Of a DNA stretch of 64,000 nucleotides, positions 27,083 through 35,710 are shown piece after piece. The translations under genes and the position numbers were made by a program. Origin of the DNA: Thermotogaceae bacterium (GTDB taxonomy: Bacteria > Thermotogota > Thermotogae > Thermotogales > Thermotogaceae). The DNA is taken from positions 1 through 64,000 of the forward strand of contig JALWSA010000018.1 of the NCBI GenBank assembly GCA_026993805.1. The letters are read 5' to 3'. The notes under the pieces are model-generated. The model had not been told where the DNA came from, did not search any database, and saw only the letters and a program-made list of their open reading frames with translations. Each line of letters opens with the position of its first letter. Position 1 is the first letter of the stretch.

Positions 27083-28041
27083 CCCTCCCTGGTCACCGAG
27101 AAATTTTCCCTATCAAGGTCAAAAGCCACTTTTGCCCTTTCTATTCCGGGAAACCTCTCCCGCTCAAGTTCCATTATGACCCTCTCCAGTCTATCGACAT
27201 TCCCGCAGAGTCTCCACTTTTCAAACTTGTAAACCGCCTTCCCCTTCCCATCAGCAAATACAAAAAATCCCCGAATTTTTCCGATAGATGCTGTCAGAAC
27301 CTCGACCGCCCACATTCCAGATCTATCCATGTAAATCTCACCTTGCCAATCGCATTCCAGGGCATTGTACTCTTTTTCAACCATCTCATCGAGACTGCCA
27401 AGCTTCCCCTCAGCTTTAATGAAACTCGTGACAAATCTTTCCCTTCCCTCTATCCACTTTCCCTTTTTCACGAATACGAACGTTGGATGATACGCTACAC
27501 TTTTCAAATCAAGCGGAACGACGATTCGGCCCATTTCCGCCAGCTGCTTTGCCCATGACAGCGGAACAAAGTCCACTGCGACGGTCACTATTATCGCATC
27601 AAATGGGGCATATTCCCAAGCCCCATCATATCCATCCCTGTTGAGATATACCAGATTCCCGTACCGCTGCCTTTCAAGTATTTCTTTACCCCTTTTGTAT
27701 ATTCCCACATCGTATTCCAAAGAGACCACAAGTCCCTCTTTCCCGACCACCTCAGCCATAACCGCTGCGTTGTACCCGGTTCCTCCACCTATTTCCAAAA
27801 CCCTGCTTCCCCGCTTAATTCCAGCTTCTTGGATGTACTCGGCCATCAAGGACGGCTGGCTCGACGTCGAATAGACCTTCCCATCGTGATAAGTAATAAC
27901 GACATTGTCGGAATATATCTTCTCGAAGCTCTCACCGCTCAGCGCAAACTGCGCCCTATCCACGCTCATGAACGCCCTTGCGACATCTTCCCTTATACCT
28001 ATCCTTCTTAGATATTCATAAAGCTGCCTTGGTGATGACAT
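27079..28041 (-). CDS. pcm: protein-L-isoaspartate O-methyltransferase, long form
   Basis: 320 residues. The N-terminal ~200 are the PIMT fold with SAM motif VLEIGGGTGYNAAVMAEVVG and the substrate-side SSQPSLMAEYI; it methylates isoaspartyl residues in aged proteins. The extra C-terminal ~110 residues match the additional domain known in Thermotoga maritima PIMT. It overlaps the clamp-like gene upstream by 26 bp and oadB downstream by 4 bp, so it is embedded in a single transcript. Confidence 0.9.
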   Translation of the reverse strand: MSSPRQLYEYLRRIGIREDVARAFMSVDRAQFALSGESFEKIYSDNVVITYHDGKVYSTSSQPSLMAEYIQEAGIKRGSRVLEIGGGTGYNAAVMAEVVGKEGLVVSLEYDVGIYKRGKEILERQRYGNLVYLNRDGYDGAWEYAPFDAIIVTVAVDFVPLSWAKQLAEMGRIVVPLDLKSVAYHPTFVFVKKGKWIEGRERFVTSFIKAEGKLGSLDEMVEKEYNALECDWQGEIYMDRSGMWAVEVLTASIGKIRGFFVFADGKGKAVYKFEKWRLCGNVDRLERVIMELERERFPGIERAKVAFDLDRENFSVTREG

Positions 28042-29005
28042 ACCTGACCCCTCTTCTATCGGTGAAGACGGTCACGTTGCCTTCGGTGCGCACGCACACA
28101 TTTCTCGACGATATCATTGAAATAAAAGACCTGAATTTCTTTGTGGGAACGCAGGATCTGAAAGACACCTCATCCGAACACGTCTCTTCGAGTCTTAATC
28201 TCACTCTACCTTTTTTTCCATAAAGCCTTAACTTCCCAGATGAAGCCTCTACAAGCACATCGACGTTTCCGAGAACATCGTAAGCCTTCTCCATGAGTCT
28301 CATTAGTTTCGATTTATCCAGCAATTTGCATCCGTATGTATCTGGAAGTCTTATCCCCGAACTCAGCTCCTCTCTACAAAGGGCCATCTCGAAATCTTCC
28401 GATTTAACACAAAGATCCTCCCCACCCCAGACTTCGAAACTCTTCTTTTTCAAAAACGCCTTAACGAGCCGGCGCGTCGATTGATAAGGAAAAGACCCTG
28501 ACCATTCACCTTCAGCACCCTCTAATACATAGATAGCGGATATCCCACCGGATCTTCCAAGAAGGATGATTTTCCCGTTCTGAGCATAAAGCTCAACGGG
28601 ATCATCCTCCTCAAGGGGTCTGCTGACGAAATCCACAGCTCTTATGAACTCGCCGCCAAAAGCTCCTATTCGCTTTTCAAATTTACATGGCCTTGGAACG
28701 GCAGCCTGCTGGCTCTCTAAAATCAGGTCCATTCCACCTGTTCTGAATTCCACCATTCTCCCTCTGATGCTGATCCACACTTTTCCCTGCGAGTGCTTTG
28801 CAAGAGCCCAAATGACATCTGAAGGGACGACGAACCTTCCAGGTATTCCAACGCGTGCGAACACCCGCAAGCACCCATCCGTCGCTGCTGCTCTGCCATT
28901 TATGAAAAACACATGGCGGAATATATCCTCAGACCTTCCAATAACGGTCCTGAGAATTTTCATTATTTCCTTGAATTTTCCTGCTTCAATTTCCTTTGTA
29001 TACAT
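28016..29005 (-). CDS. divergent sliding-clamp-like protein (DnaN paralogue)
   Basis: 329 residues. Three clamp-like modules can be seen. Module 1 has FFINGRAAATDGCLRVFARV followed by RFVVPSDVIWALAK and VWISIRGRMVEFRTGG, the order found in DnaN (TDGHRLA, VPxK.. helix, strands). Module 2 is about residues 115-215 (LYAQNGKIILLGRSGG; SFPYQSTRRLVKAFLKK). Module 3 (from about 235) ends SCVPTKKFRSFISMI ... GVRYVITKAAL, like the DnaN end YVVMPMRL. It is shorter than a normal clamp (~366) and divergent, so it is probably not the replicative clamp. Overlaps its neighbours on both sides. Fold call is by eye. Confidence 0.6.
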   Translation of the reverse strand: MYTKEIEAGKFKEIMKILRTVIGRSEDIFRHVFFINGRAAATDGCLRVFARVGIPGRFVVPSDVIWALAKHSQGKVWISIRGRMVEFRTGGMDLILESQQAAVPRPCKFEKRIGAFGGEFIRAVDFVSRPLEEDDPVELYAQNGKIILLGRSGGISAIYVLEGAEGEWSGSFPYQSTRRLVKAFLKKKSFEVWGGEDLCVKSEDFEMALCREELSSGIRLPDTYGCKLLDKSKLMRLMEKAYDVLGNVDVLVEASSGKLRLYGKKGRVRLRLEETCSDEVSFRSCVPTKKFRSFISMISSRNVCVRTEGNVTVFTDRRGVRYVITKAAL

Positions 29006-30194
29006 AAACTCTCACTTCTCTTCTGGAAAGGCTCAAAGCCAGAGGAATGGAGGGGACATAAACATCAATACGCCTGCTCTTAACCAGTGCCCCTGTATCC
29101 TGGACCTTGAATATTCCGAAGCTCGGGGTGTCTGCAAACTCAGGAATGTAAACGATGCTGCCGAGCGGGATGACAGACGGATCTGCTGCAATGGTCCACC
29201 AAGACTGGACCAGCTCACCGGATCTCGTCAGCTTGAAAGTAGCCTGTTCTGGCAATATACCGTCTTCCCACTCCGAGTAAAAGCTCGTTTCGAACGTTCC
29301 TTTGTAAGAAAACAAAACCCTGAAAGGATCTCTGGGCTCACCATCTACCATAAGGGCAAACATCAAAACTCCATTTTTGAGAACACCGATCTCTTGTCCT
29401 GCTTTTACCCAATCTCCTTCCGATACATCTATCTTTCCAATCCACTTGTACGAGGTGGTAACACCGCTTCCATGATATATCTTCACGTATCCCGGCTTTG
29501 AAACATCTATTCTACCAGGCATTGAAGCCTTCACTACCGTCCCCGGGGCAAGTCTGAAGTAGACCCACCCGGTCTCATCGAACCCCTTTTCTACAGTTCC
29601 CTTTTCTATTCTTCCCTCAAAAGGAAGTGTCGCTACCTCGGAGAGACACGTAGGAACTTTCACAACCTCTCCAACTTTTAGCGTCCTTGGATCCCTTATG
29701 CTGTTCAGCTCCATTAATATCCTGACACCATCATCTCCGAGTTCGAACGCTTCGCTTATCTTCGCCAAAGTATCTCCAGACTGGAGTTTCACGTTCACAA
29801 ATTGAGCCAGAAGCGGCGGAATGGGAGCATTAAAACTCTCTTTGACATTGTTTATCTCTTTCTCCACCCTCATGATCTCGCTCCACATCCGTTTGTCTTC
29901 TTCGTCTTTCTTCTTTATCCACTCTTTCATCTCAGAGAAATCCGAATCAATCCCCCTAAGCCCTTCTGAAACCTCCCGTAAACGCACATCAAGAGAATTC
30001 AAGGAACTCAATATGTCATCGATGTTCCTGGTCTTCCTTTCTACAATATGGAGTCTTCCCTCAACATCGTCCATCCTTCCGGCTAAGCTTGCAACCTGAA
30101 AAAACAGAACAGCAATAGACAGGGCAACTACCACACCTATGGCTATGATTACACCCTGATCTACGGTGCTCACCTCCCCCTTATCTCTTGCCAC
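28986..30194 (-). CDS. membrane-anchored LysM / degenerate M23 / 3D-domain protein
   Basis: 402 residues: N-terminal helix (13-35), coiled coil (about 38-118), LysM motif (134-182; SGDTLAKISEAF ... LKVGEVVKVP), an M23-like lysostaphin fold (208-292) and a 3D domain (330-380). The three aspartates of the 3D domain are D338 (AADPSVIPLG), D366 (QDTGAL) and D377 (RIDVYV). In the M23-like part the usual YAHL is YKWI and HLHF is LMFA, so zinc ligands are lost. Likely a peptidoglycan-binding, possibly lytic-transglycosylase-like envelope protein. GTG 30194 overlaps the upstream gene by 25 bp; a later GTG (30173) is possible. Confidence 0.75.
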   Translation of the reverse strand: MARDKGEVSTVDQGVIIAIGVVVALSIAVLFFQVASLAGRMDDVEGRLHIVERKTRNIDDILSSLNSLDVRLREVSEGLRGIDSDFSEMKEWIKKKDEEDKRMWSEIMRVEKEINNVKESFNAPIPPLLAQFVNVKLQSGDTLAKISEAFELGDDGVRILMELNSIRDPRTLKVGEVVKVPTCLSEVATLPFEGRIEKGTVEKGFDETGWVYFRLAPGTVVKASMPGRIDVSKPGYVKIYHGSGVTTSYKWIGKIDVSEGDWVKAGQEIGVLKNGVLMFALMVDGEPRDPFRVLFSYKGTFETSFYSEWEDGILPEQATFKLTRSGELVQSWWTIAADPSVIPLGSIVYIPEFADTPSFGIFKVQDTGALVKSRRIDVYVPSIPLALSLSRREVRVYVYKGN

Positions 30195-30835
30195 CTCTCC
30201 ATAGCCGCTTTTACGTAAATGGTGGAAAGACCTCTATATTTATTAACGAGCGTTGAAAACCATTTAACTGCTTCCCTTTCATTTCCGAGCCTCGCGTTGA
30301 GCTCCCCAAGATAGAAAAGAATCATGGGTTCTTCCTCTTCCTTCGTTATGTCTTCCCTGTAGTGCTCTTCAAAGAATTTTAGGGCTTTTCCAAGGGCTAT
30401 AAGTTCCTCTTTTTTATCACCTTTTTCTCTAAAGAGCCAGCCGAGTTTCAAATAGGCTTCTGCTGCGTTTCTTTTATCCTGCAAAACAGTGTAAACCGCC
30501 GCCGCGATAGACAACAGTTTTATCGCATCTTCGAGAGTTCTGTCAGAACCCAAATTCAGCTTTCCAAACTCCTTCTTGGCGTTATCCAAGACCTTTGCAA
30601 CTGCAGGTCTTTTTTCTTCTGGTATGTTTAGCTTTCCGAAGTCTCGCTCGAAGAGTGTCAGATAGCAGCTTGGACATGTAACAGTCTGGTAAAAGAGAGC
30701 GTTAACTCCTTTGTAGTTGGGTTTTAGATCCGAATCGCGTGATTCGATGATTATTGCGGAAGAGAATATCCGTGTTTGATAGAAAACTTGCCCGCAGTAT
30801 TGACATCTAAACTCCTTTTCCCAAAAAGTCTCCAC
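30170..30835 (-). CDS. DUF2225-like protein with zinc-ribbon and TPR helices
   Basis: 221 residues. Two CxxC pairs (CQYC near residue 11 and CPSC near residue 54) form a zinc-ribbon-like head typical of DUF2225, followed by helical repeats with TPR character (AAEAYLKLGWLFREKGDKKE; ILFYLGELNARLGNEREAV). Function unknown. GTG 30835 follows GAAAGGAGGC; 23 bp downstream of ftsY and overlapping the next gene, so it belongs to the same operon. Confidence 0.75.
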   Translation of the reverse strand: METFWEKEFRCQYCGQVFYQTRIFSSAIIIESRDSDLKPNYKGVNALFYQTVTCPSCYLTLFERDFGKLNIPEEKRPAVAKVLDNAKKEFGKLNLGSDRTLEDAIKLLSIAAAVYTVLQDKRNAAEAYLKLGWLFREKGDKKEELIALGKALKFFEEHYREDITKEEEEPMILFYLGELNARLGNEREAVKWFSTLVNKYRGLSTIYVKAAMERWQEIRGR

Positions 30836-30858
30836 AACGAAAGCCTCCTTTCACCCTC

Positions 30859-31743
30859 TTACAAATCCACCGGTTCTTCCAGAAGAGCTTCCACAAATCT
30901 TTCCGGATCAAACGGTATGAGATCTTCTACTCCTTCGCCAACACCGATGAATTTTATCGGTATTCCAAGTTCCAGTGCTATAGCAACCGCTATCCCACCT
31001 TTTGCAGTTCCATCTATTTTCGTTAAAACGATACCGGTAACGTTCACGATCTCTTTGAAGGTCTTTGCTTGCAAAAGTCCGTTTTGCCCTGTCGTAGCAT
31101 CGATGACAAGTAGCACTTCATGAGGTGCTCCTTCGGATGCCTTTCCAACGACTCTGTATATCTTCCTGAGCTCCTCCATTAAATTCTTTTTGTTATGAAG
31201 CCTTCCAGCAGTATCGACTATAACAACATCCTTTCCCTTTGCTTTGGCATGACTTACCGCATCGTACGCAACAGCTGCAGGATCTGCTCCTTCAGAGTGA
31301 GCAATAACGGTGGATCCTGTTTTTTCTCCCCAAATCTTGAGTTGTTCTATGGCCGCTGCTCTGAAAGTATCCGCAGCTGCCAGTACAACACTCTTTCCTT
31401 CTCTTCTAAAGCGCCACGCGAGTTTTCCGCAGGTGCTTGTTTTTCCTGTTCCATTTACACCTACGACTAAAATTACTGAAGGTTTAGCTGCAACGATATT
31501 TGGTGAAGAGCTGTCCAGGATTTCCAACAAGGCCTCTTTAAGGGCTGTTTTCGGGTTTTGAGACTCACGAATCTGTTCGATTATCTTTTGTGTTGCTTTT
31601 ATTCCAACATCTGAGAGGATCAATATTTCCTCCAGTTCTTCGAGGCTTTCTTCGTCTATAACTTTCCTTTTAAAGATACCGAATATCTTTCCAAACATAC
31701 CTTTTTTCGTTTTCGATAGTGCATCTGTAAGACCCAATTTCAT
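30859..31743 (-). CDS. ftsY: signal recognition particle receptor FtsY
   Basis: 294 residues, the short form lacking the acidic A domain. N domain about 1-85, G domain after it with P-loop GVNGTGKTSTCGKLA, DTFRAAA, G3 DTAGR and G4 TKIDGTAKGG. Docks SRP-ribosome complexes at the membrane and activates GTP hydrolysis in both partners. Length and sequence agree with Thermotoga FtsY. First gene of a six-gene leftward operon ending with oadB; SD AAAGGAGAG. Confidence 0.95.
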   Translation of the reverse strand: MKLGLTDALSKTKKGMFGKIFGIFKRKVIDEESLEELEEILILSDVGIKATQKIIEQIRESQNPKTALKEALLEILDSSSPNIVAAKPSVILVVGVNGTGKTSTCGKLAWRFRREGKSVVLAAADTFRAAAIEQLKIWGEKTGSTVIAHSEGADPAAVAYDAVSHAKAKGKDVVIVDTAGRLHNKKNLMEELRKIYRVVGKASEGAPHEVLLVIDATTGQNGLLQAKTFKEIVNVTGIVLTKIDGTAKGGIAVAIALELGIPIKFIGVGEGVEDLIPFDPERFVEALLEEPVDL

Positions 31744-32075
31744 CTCTCCTTTTCTGGGTTTTCAATGAAACGCATGGGAAAACAACACGATATCCATGCA
31801 TCTATATTATTTTATTCTCCAGTTACTATTCTATAGTAGCATCATATACCATACGAAGTGTTCGGTTAACCTGTGAGTAACCTGAAGTGGTTTTTATGCT
31901 ATATGGGCTTTGTTCGAAAAGCGGGTTAGGTTACGGAAACATTTATGAAATTCCTCGTGAAATCCCCGATGTTCTGTTAAACGATTCAAATATCGAAACT
32001 GCGCTGCAAAAGTCAGAAAAAAGACGTTACTGTAAGGTTAAAAACAAAAACACAAAGGTTTACAAGCAAGGCGGA
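31744..32075. other. intergenic gap, AT-rich
   Basis: 332 bp between ftsY and the end of the ABC-2 operon. I see no convincing gene. It should hold the ftsY promoter. A palindrome TACTAT-TCT-ATAGTA lies at 31824-31838 about 85 bp upstream of ftsY. A rightward open frame from 31887 runs into the end of the convergent permease gene and resembles nothing. Confidence 0.6.
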
Positions 32076-32891
32076 TCAAAAACCCTGCAATCCATTTTTC
32101 CTTGCCTTGATTTGAAGAATTTTAAAAGAAAGCACCCCGAGCACCAGGTACATCACTGATAAGGCTGCTAAAACGAGTAACTCCCTTTTTGTATTGAGCA
32201 GAGTATTCGTGTTCATAAGAAAATGGCGAGTAAGGTCAAGCCCCCATGTAAAAGGAAAGGCATAGGAGATATACTGCAGAGTTTTTGGAAGAACGCTGAC
32301 AGGAAAGAACATGCCGCCTAATAAAGGAGCCGCGTTTCCCAGAAGGCTGACAAGCTCATCGCCTTCTTTGAAACTCAGGGTTGCTCCGAAAAAGGTAAAT
32401 ACCAAACCGAAAGATGCCGCAACCGAAAGAACAAGGACAGCAGCCGATAAAAGGAGGCCGGAAATCGTTAGGGTCATCACGTTTGAAAGCGCTGCGAGGA
32501 TTATTATGGGTATCGACTCGATGGTAACTCTGACAAGTCCCAGAGCCGACCAGGAAAAGATGTATCCGAGAGTGCTCACAGGCATGAGGAATATTTCTTC
32601 TATCTGTCCTATCCTCATGTAGTATCTCAGTGCGAAAACGGCGCCCCACAGAACCTCGACATAGTTCCAATATGCGGCTCCAAGGAGCAAGTATCCGAAT
32701 ATGTTCTTCGTATTCGTTGCACCGTAAAAGAAGTGTACAAGCCCTGATCGCGTTCCAAGGTAGTAAAGCAGAATGGCGGGAAGTATGGTAAGTAGTGGGC
32801 TCAGGAAAGAGCCGTACCAGTCTATCTTGTATCTCTTCGCGCTCAAAAGGGCGGCTTTTGTAAGAAAGAAGCTTCTCACCAACTCTCCCAT
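32076..32891 (-). CDS. ABC-2-type permease, second subunit
   Basis: 271 residues, six predicted membrane helices in the ABC-2 arrangement, with the characteristic GGMFFPVSVLPKTLQYISYAFP segment before helix 5 or 6 and FPFTWGLDLTRHFL near the end. It would form a heterodimeric exporter channel with the upstream permease (16-bp overlap). Substrate unknown. Last gene of a three-gene leftward operon. Confidence 0.8.
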   Translation of the reverse strand: MGELVRSFFLTKAALLSAKRYKIDWYGSFLSPLLTILPAILLYYLGTRSGLVHFFYGATNTKNIFGYLLLGAAYWNYVEVLWGAVFALRYYMRIGQIEEIFLMPVSTLGYIFSWSALGLVRVTIESIPIIILAALSNVMTLTISGLLLSAAVLVLSVAASFGLVFTFFGATLSFKEGDELVSLLGNAAPLLGGMFFPVSVLPKTLQYISYAFPFTWGLDLTRHFLMNTNTLLNTKRELLVLAALSVMYLVLGVLSFKILQIKARKNGLQGF

Positions 32892-33643
32892 TCTCCTTTC
32901 TTTCTAAGCTCGTTTTCAGCTTTTTTAAGAAAGAGAACGCCCACCACGAGATATCCGATCCCAAGCAGAGTTAAAGCGATGAAGCTTTTTGAAGCTTCCG
33001 AAGCGTTTATCTGCCCTGAAATGAATTTCCTTCCCATCGATATCAGATAAGTTAGCGGCACAGCGTAGGAAATGAATTTTATGTATAACGGGAAGTTTTC
33101 AACTGGATTCACCATTCCGGAGACTATTCCCAGAAAGAACTGAACGGTTGAGTTTACGCTCCCTATCCTTCGCTTCCACAGAGCAAGAGCCGCAAAGAAT
33201 ATCGAAAAAAACGTTATGTAGAGCCCGCTTGCTGCCAGAAGCATAAACATAAAAAGACTTATGCGAAGCGCAATTCCAGAAAGCCAGAAGAACACGAGAG
33301 TGAAGAAAGTGATATAAAGGTTCATCAGAAAAGTATCTATCGCTTTTGAAAAGAGAAATGAAAGAAGACTCACGGGTGATAAGACGACGGATATGAGAGC
33401 GCCTTCTTCCCTCTCTTCTGTGAAAGCGTCTCCCACACCGAAGAAATACTGATTCAGCCAATACCACAGAAGGGAACCAATGAGAACACTCTCCGTGAGC
33501 GACTCTACCTTCGCGATTTTCGAGGAAAAGACATAAGGCCCAATTATGAAAAAAGGAGTCAGGGCCATGTTTACCCAAACGAAGCGGTATTTAAGCCTTA
33601 TCTTAATCTCCTTGATCACCAGCCAGATCATTTTCATCTCCAT
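32876..33643 (-). CDS. ABC-2-type permease, first subunit
   Basis: 255 residues with six predicted helices. The cytoplasmic segment EEREEGALISVVLSPVS and the later GMVNPVENFPLYIKFISYAVP are standard ABC-2 permease features. Several starts are close together (GTG 33646, ATG 33643, ATG 33637); AAAGGGAAGTG favours 33643. It overlaps the end of the ATPase gene by about 40 bp and the second permease gene by 16 bp. Confidence 0.8.
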   Translation of the reverse strand: MEMKMIWLVIKEIKIRLKYRFVWVNMALTPFFIIGPYVFSSKIAKVESLTESVLIGSLLWYWLNQYFFGVGDAFTEEREEGALISVVLSPVSLLSFLFSKAIDTFLMNLYITFFTLVFFWLSGIALRISLFMFMLLAASGLYITFFSIFFAALALWKRRIGSVNSTVQFFLGIVSGMVNPVENFPLYIKFISYAVPLTYLISMGRKFISGQINASEASKSFIALTLLGIGYLVVGVLFLKKAENELRKKGEWESW

Positions 33644-34364
33644 CACTTCCCTTTATGAGCCTTTCAAAAACTTTGTAAACATCGTTCTTTTCACCTTTTA
33701 TATCCCTGTACCTTGCCTGGATCTCTATCTTTCCGTTACGAAGAAGCGCCACCTGCGCATTATCTGGAAGCACATGCAGGACATGGCTTATCATCACGAT
33801 GGTTAGTCCAGAGCTGTTCAGCTCGCTCAGATAATCGACCATCTCCCTCACGGCCGCAGGATCAAGCCCGTTCAAAATCTCGTCGATGAAAAGTATTTTT
33901 GGATTATGAATGAGTGCTTTGCAAAGAAGCAACCTTTTTCTCATTCCCGTGGAGAAATTTTCTACTGGCTTGTCTTTGTGTTCCCAGAGCCCGACTCTTT
34001 CGAGGAGCTCCTTTGCCTTTTCTCTTCTCACTTTTCTCGGAACGCCGTATATTCCCCCGAAGATATCGAGGTTTTCCCAAGCCGAGAGTTTCCAGTAAAG
34101 GCTTCTCTCGTTTGCGAGCACAACACCGGTTCTTGAAGAAAGTTTTTTCCAGTGCTTTTTTACATCTATCCCGAGAACCTTTACCTGCCCTTCATCTGGA
34201 AGGAGAAGGCCGATCATTATCTTTAAAAGGGTGGTCTTGCCAGAGCCGTTCTCACCAACGATGACCCTGAAGTCGCCTTCGCTTGCGAAAAAATCAACCC
34301 CGTTCAAAACGATGTGTTTTCCAAATGATTTCCTGATGCCGCGCAGCTCGATCACTCTCTTCAC
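33603..34364 (-). CDS. ABC transporter ATP-binding protein of the ABC-2 operon
   Basis: 253 residues. Walker A GENGSGKTTLL, signature FSTGMRKRLLLCKAL, Walker B ILFIDEILNGLDP and H-loop VMISHVLHV. The Walker B glutamate is kept, and the FSTGM form of the signature is common in DrrA/CcmA-type exporters. GTG 34364 is preferred because AAGGGTGACG lies 7 nt upstream, whereas the ATG at 34391 has no SD. Energises the two permeases encoded after it. Confidence 0.85.
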   Translation of the reverse strand: MKRVIELRGIRKSFGKHIVLNGVDFFASEGDFRVIVGENGSGKTTLLKIMIGLLLPDEGQVKVLGIDVKKHWKKLSSRTGVVLANERSLYWKLSAWENLDIFGGIYGVPRKVRREKAKELLERVGLWEHKDKPVENFSTGMRKRLLLCKALIHNPKILFIDEILNGLDPAAVREMVDYLSELNSSGLTIVMISHVLHVLPDNAQVALLRNGKIEIQARYRDIKGEKNDVYKVFERLIKGSDGDENDLAGDQGD

Positions 34365-34489
34365 AGTGGCGTCACCCTTTTGTAAAGACATGTCCGGGCT
34401 TTACCATGATTTTCTAATCAAGCGTATTCGTTAAGAACATCACAAGTTTATCATAGAGTGATCATTAGAATAAGTGAAAATGATAAAAC

Positions 34490-34518
34490 TTGACACGAAG
34501 CGGCATGGACTGTACCAT
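34490..34518 (+). promoter_or_regulatory. promoter of rpsF-ssb-rpsR
   Basis: Perfect TTGACA (34490-34495), 17-bp spacer, TACCAT (34513-34518), giving a leader of about 75 nt. Confidence 0.7.
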
Positions 34519-34524
34519 ACCTGT

Positions 34525-34597
34525 GGCTTGAAAGGGCAGCCCGTCTCCCGACGAGCGTGCGGGAGACCCGAAAAAATCGGTCCGAGGGAGGTGAAGG
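34525..34597 (+). ncRNA. structured leader of rpsF, possible S6:S18 binding element
   Basis: The leader folds as GTCTCCCG/CGGGAGAC (34543-34550 / 34560-34567, 9-nt loop) followed by CCGA ... TCGG (34568-34571 / 34577-34580) and then the SD. A structured element with CCG next to a stem is the known site for S6:S18 feedback in many bacteria; exact match to that consensus was not verified. Confidence 0.45.
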
Positions 34598-34599
34598 AA

Positions 34600-34983
34600 T
34601 TGGCGGATAAGCTCCGTGTCTATGAGAGCATGTTCATCATCGCACCCGATGTCCCAGAAGATGAGAGAAACGCGCTCGTGGAAAAGGCACTCAGTATAAT
34701 CAAGGAGAGAGTTGAAGGAACGCTCGAAGAATCACTTGGAGAAGGCGGAGTCGAAAGATGGGGTTTGAAGAAGTTCGCCTACAAGATCAAGGGCTACACG
34801 GAAGGAGATTACGTGATAATCTACTTCCGCGCAAAGGGTGACAAGCTCCAGGAACTCGAGCACTTCTACAGGGTCACTCCTCAGATAATCAGATGGCAGA
34901 CTTTCCGCAGGTACGATATAGAGAAAAAAGAGAGAAAGAGCAAGAAGAAGGAGAGCGAAGTGATAGAAGAGAAGGTGGAATGA
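34600..34983 (+). CDS. rpsF: 30S ribosomal protein S6
   Basis: 127 residues. LRVYESMFIIAPDVPEDER, the central KIKGYTEGDYVIIYFRA and FYRVTPQIIRWQTFRRYDI match Thermotoga S6 closely. Binds S18 and the central domain of 16S rRNA. TTG 34600 (7 nt after GAGGGAGGTG) is preferred; earlier in-frame codons lie in the structured leader. The C-terminal tail is very basic/acidic (KKERKSKKKESEVIEE). First of the conserved rpsF-ssb-rpsR trio. Confidence 0.95.
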   Translation: MADKLRVYESMFIIAPDVPEDERNALVEKALSIIKERVEGTLEESLGEGGVERWGLKKFAYKIKGYTEGDYVIIYFRAKGDKLQELEHFYRVTPQIIRWQTFRRYDIEKKERKSKKKESEVIEEKVE

Positions 34984-34984
34984 A

Positions 34985-35452
34985 ATGCAATCCTTCAATA
35001 GGGTGATATTAGTTGGAAGGATGGTGGCTGATCCTGAAGAGAGGTACACCACGACCGGCAGGCGCGTTGTGCGCTTTCGTCTGGCTGTGGATAGAAGACC
35101 GAGGACTTCGCAGACAGGAGAGCAGATCCGTGAAACCGACTTTTTCAACATAGTGGCGTTCCGGGATAATGTTACGAACTTCGTTTCCACGTACCTTGGG
35201 AAGGGAAGGCTGGTTCTCGTTGAAGGAGAACTCAGGAGGAGAACTTGGACGGACAATAGTGGCCAGAAAAGGGTTGTGTACGAGATAGTCGCTTTCAGGG
35301 TGGATCCGATGGATAGAAGACCGAGCGCGCCAGAGATTCCCGAAGAAGTGCCCGGCGAAAGCGTTATCGATTTGGAGGAGACCTTGGAGGATGAAACGAT
35401 AGATTTGGAAGAAGGTCCTGAGGATTTTGAAGATGACAATCCCCCGTATTGA
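34985..35452 (+). CDS. ssb: single-stranded DNA-binding protein
   Basis: 155 residues: an OB-fold of ~110 residues (SFNRVILVGRMVADPEERYT, FFNIVAFRDNVTNFVSTYL, RLVLVEGELRRRTW) and an acidic C-terminal tail. The tail ends DNPPY where most bacterial SSBs end in a DDIPF-type tip, so the aromatic tip is a tyrosine. Coats ssDNA in replication and repair. ATG 34985 is one base after the rpsF stop, so it is translationally coupled. Confidence 0.95.
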   Translation: MQSFNRVILVGRMVADPEERYTTTGRRVVRFRLAVDRRPRTSQTGEQIRETDFFNIVAFRDNVTNFVSTYLGKGRLVLVEGELRRRTWTDNSGQKRVVYEIVAFRVDPMDRRPSAPEIPEEVPGESVIDLEETLEDETIDLEEGPEDFEDDNPPY

Positions 35453-35466
35453 GGAGGTGAATGTTG

Positions 35467-35694
35467 ATGCCAATTAGAAGGAGAAGGAAGAAAGTTAAAA
35501 AGTGCAGACTGTGTGAGATGAAGATAGACTACGTTGATTATAAAGACGTGAAGCTTTTGAAGGAGTTTCTCAATGAAAAAGGAAAGATCGTCCCAAGGAG
35601 AATAAGCGGAAACTGTGCGAAACACCAGAGAATGATAAAGATTGCCATAAAGAGAGCGAGACAAATGGGACTTCTGCCATATTTGAAGCAGTGA
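35467..35694 (+). CDS. rpsR: 30S ribosomal protein S18
   Basis: 75 residues. Starts [15 protein letters not shown] and continues with [15 protein letters not shown] and [18 protein letters not shown]. The cysteines CRLC and NCAKH mark the zinc-binding (C+) form of S18 common in thermophiles. The third possible start (ATG 35467) has the proper spacing from GAGGAGGTGA. Last gene of its operon. Confidence 0.95.
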   Translation: MPIRRRRKKVKKCRLCEMKIDYVDYKDVKLLKEFLNEKGKIVPRRISGNCAKHQRMIKIAIKRARQMGLLPYLKQ

Positions 35695-35710
35695 GATTTT
35701 AGGGAAAGAA

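Noticed and set aside
28644-29501. 285-codon rightward open frame
   Set aside because: Spans two overlapping minus-strand genes with clear domains; no ribosome site.
31887-32159. 90-codon rightward open frame in the ftsY gap
   Set aside because: Weak SD, runs into the convergent permease gene and has no family features.
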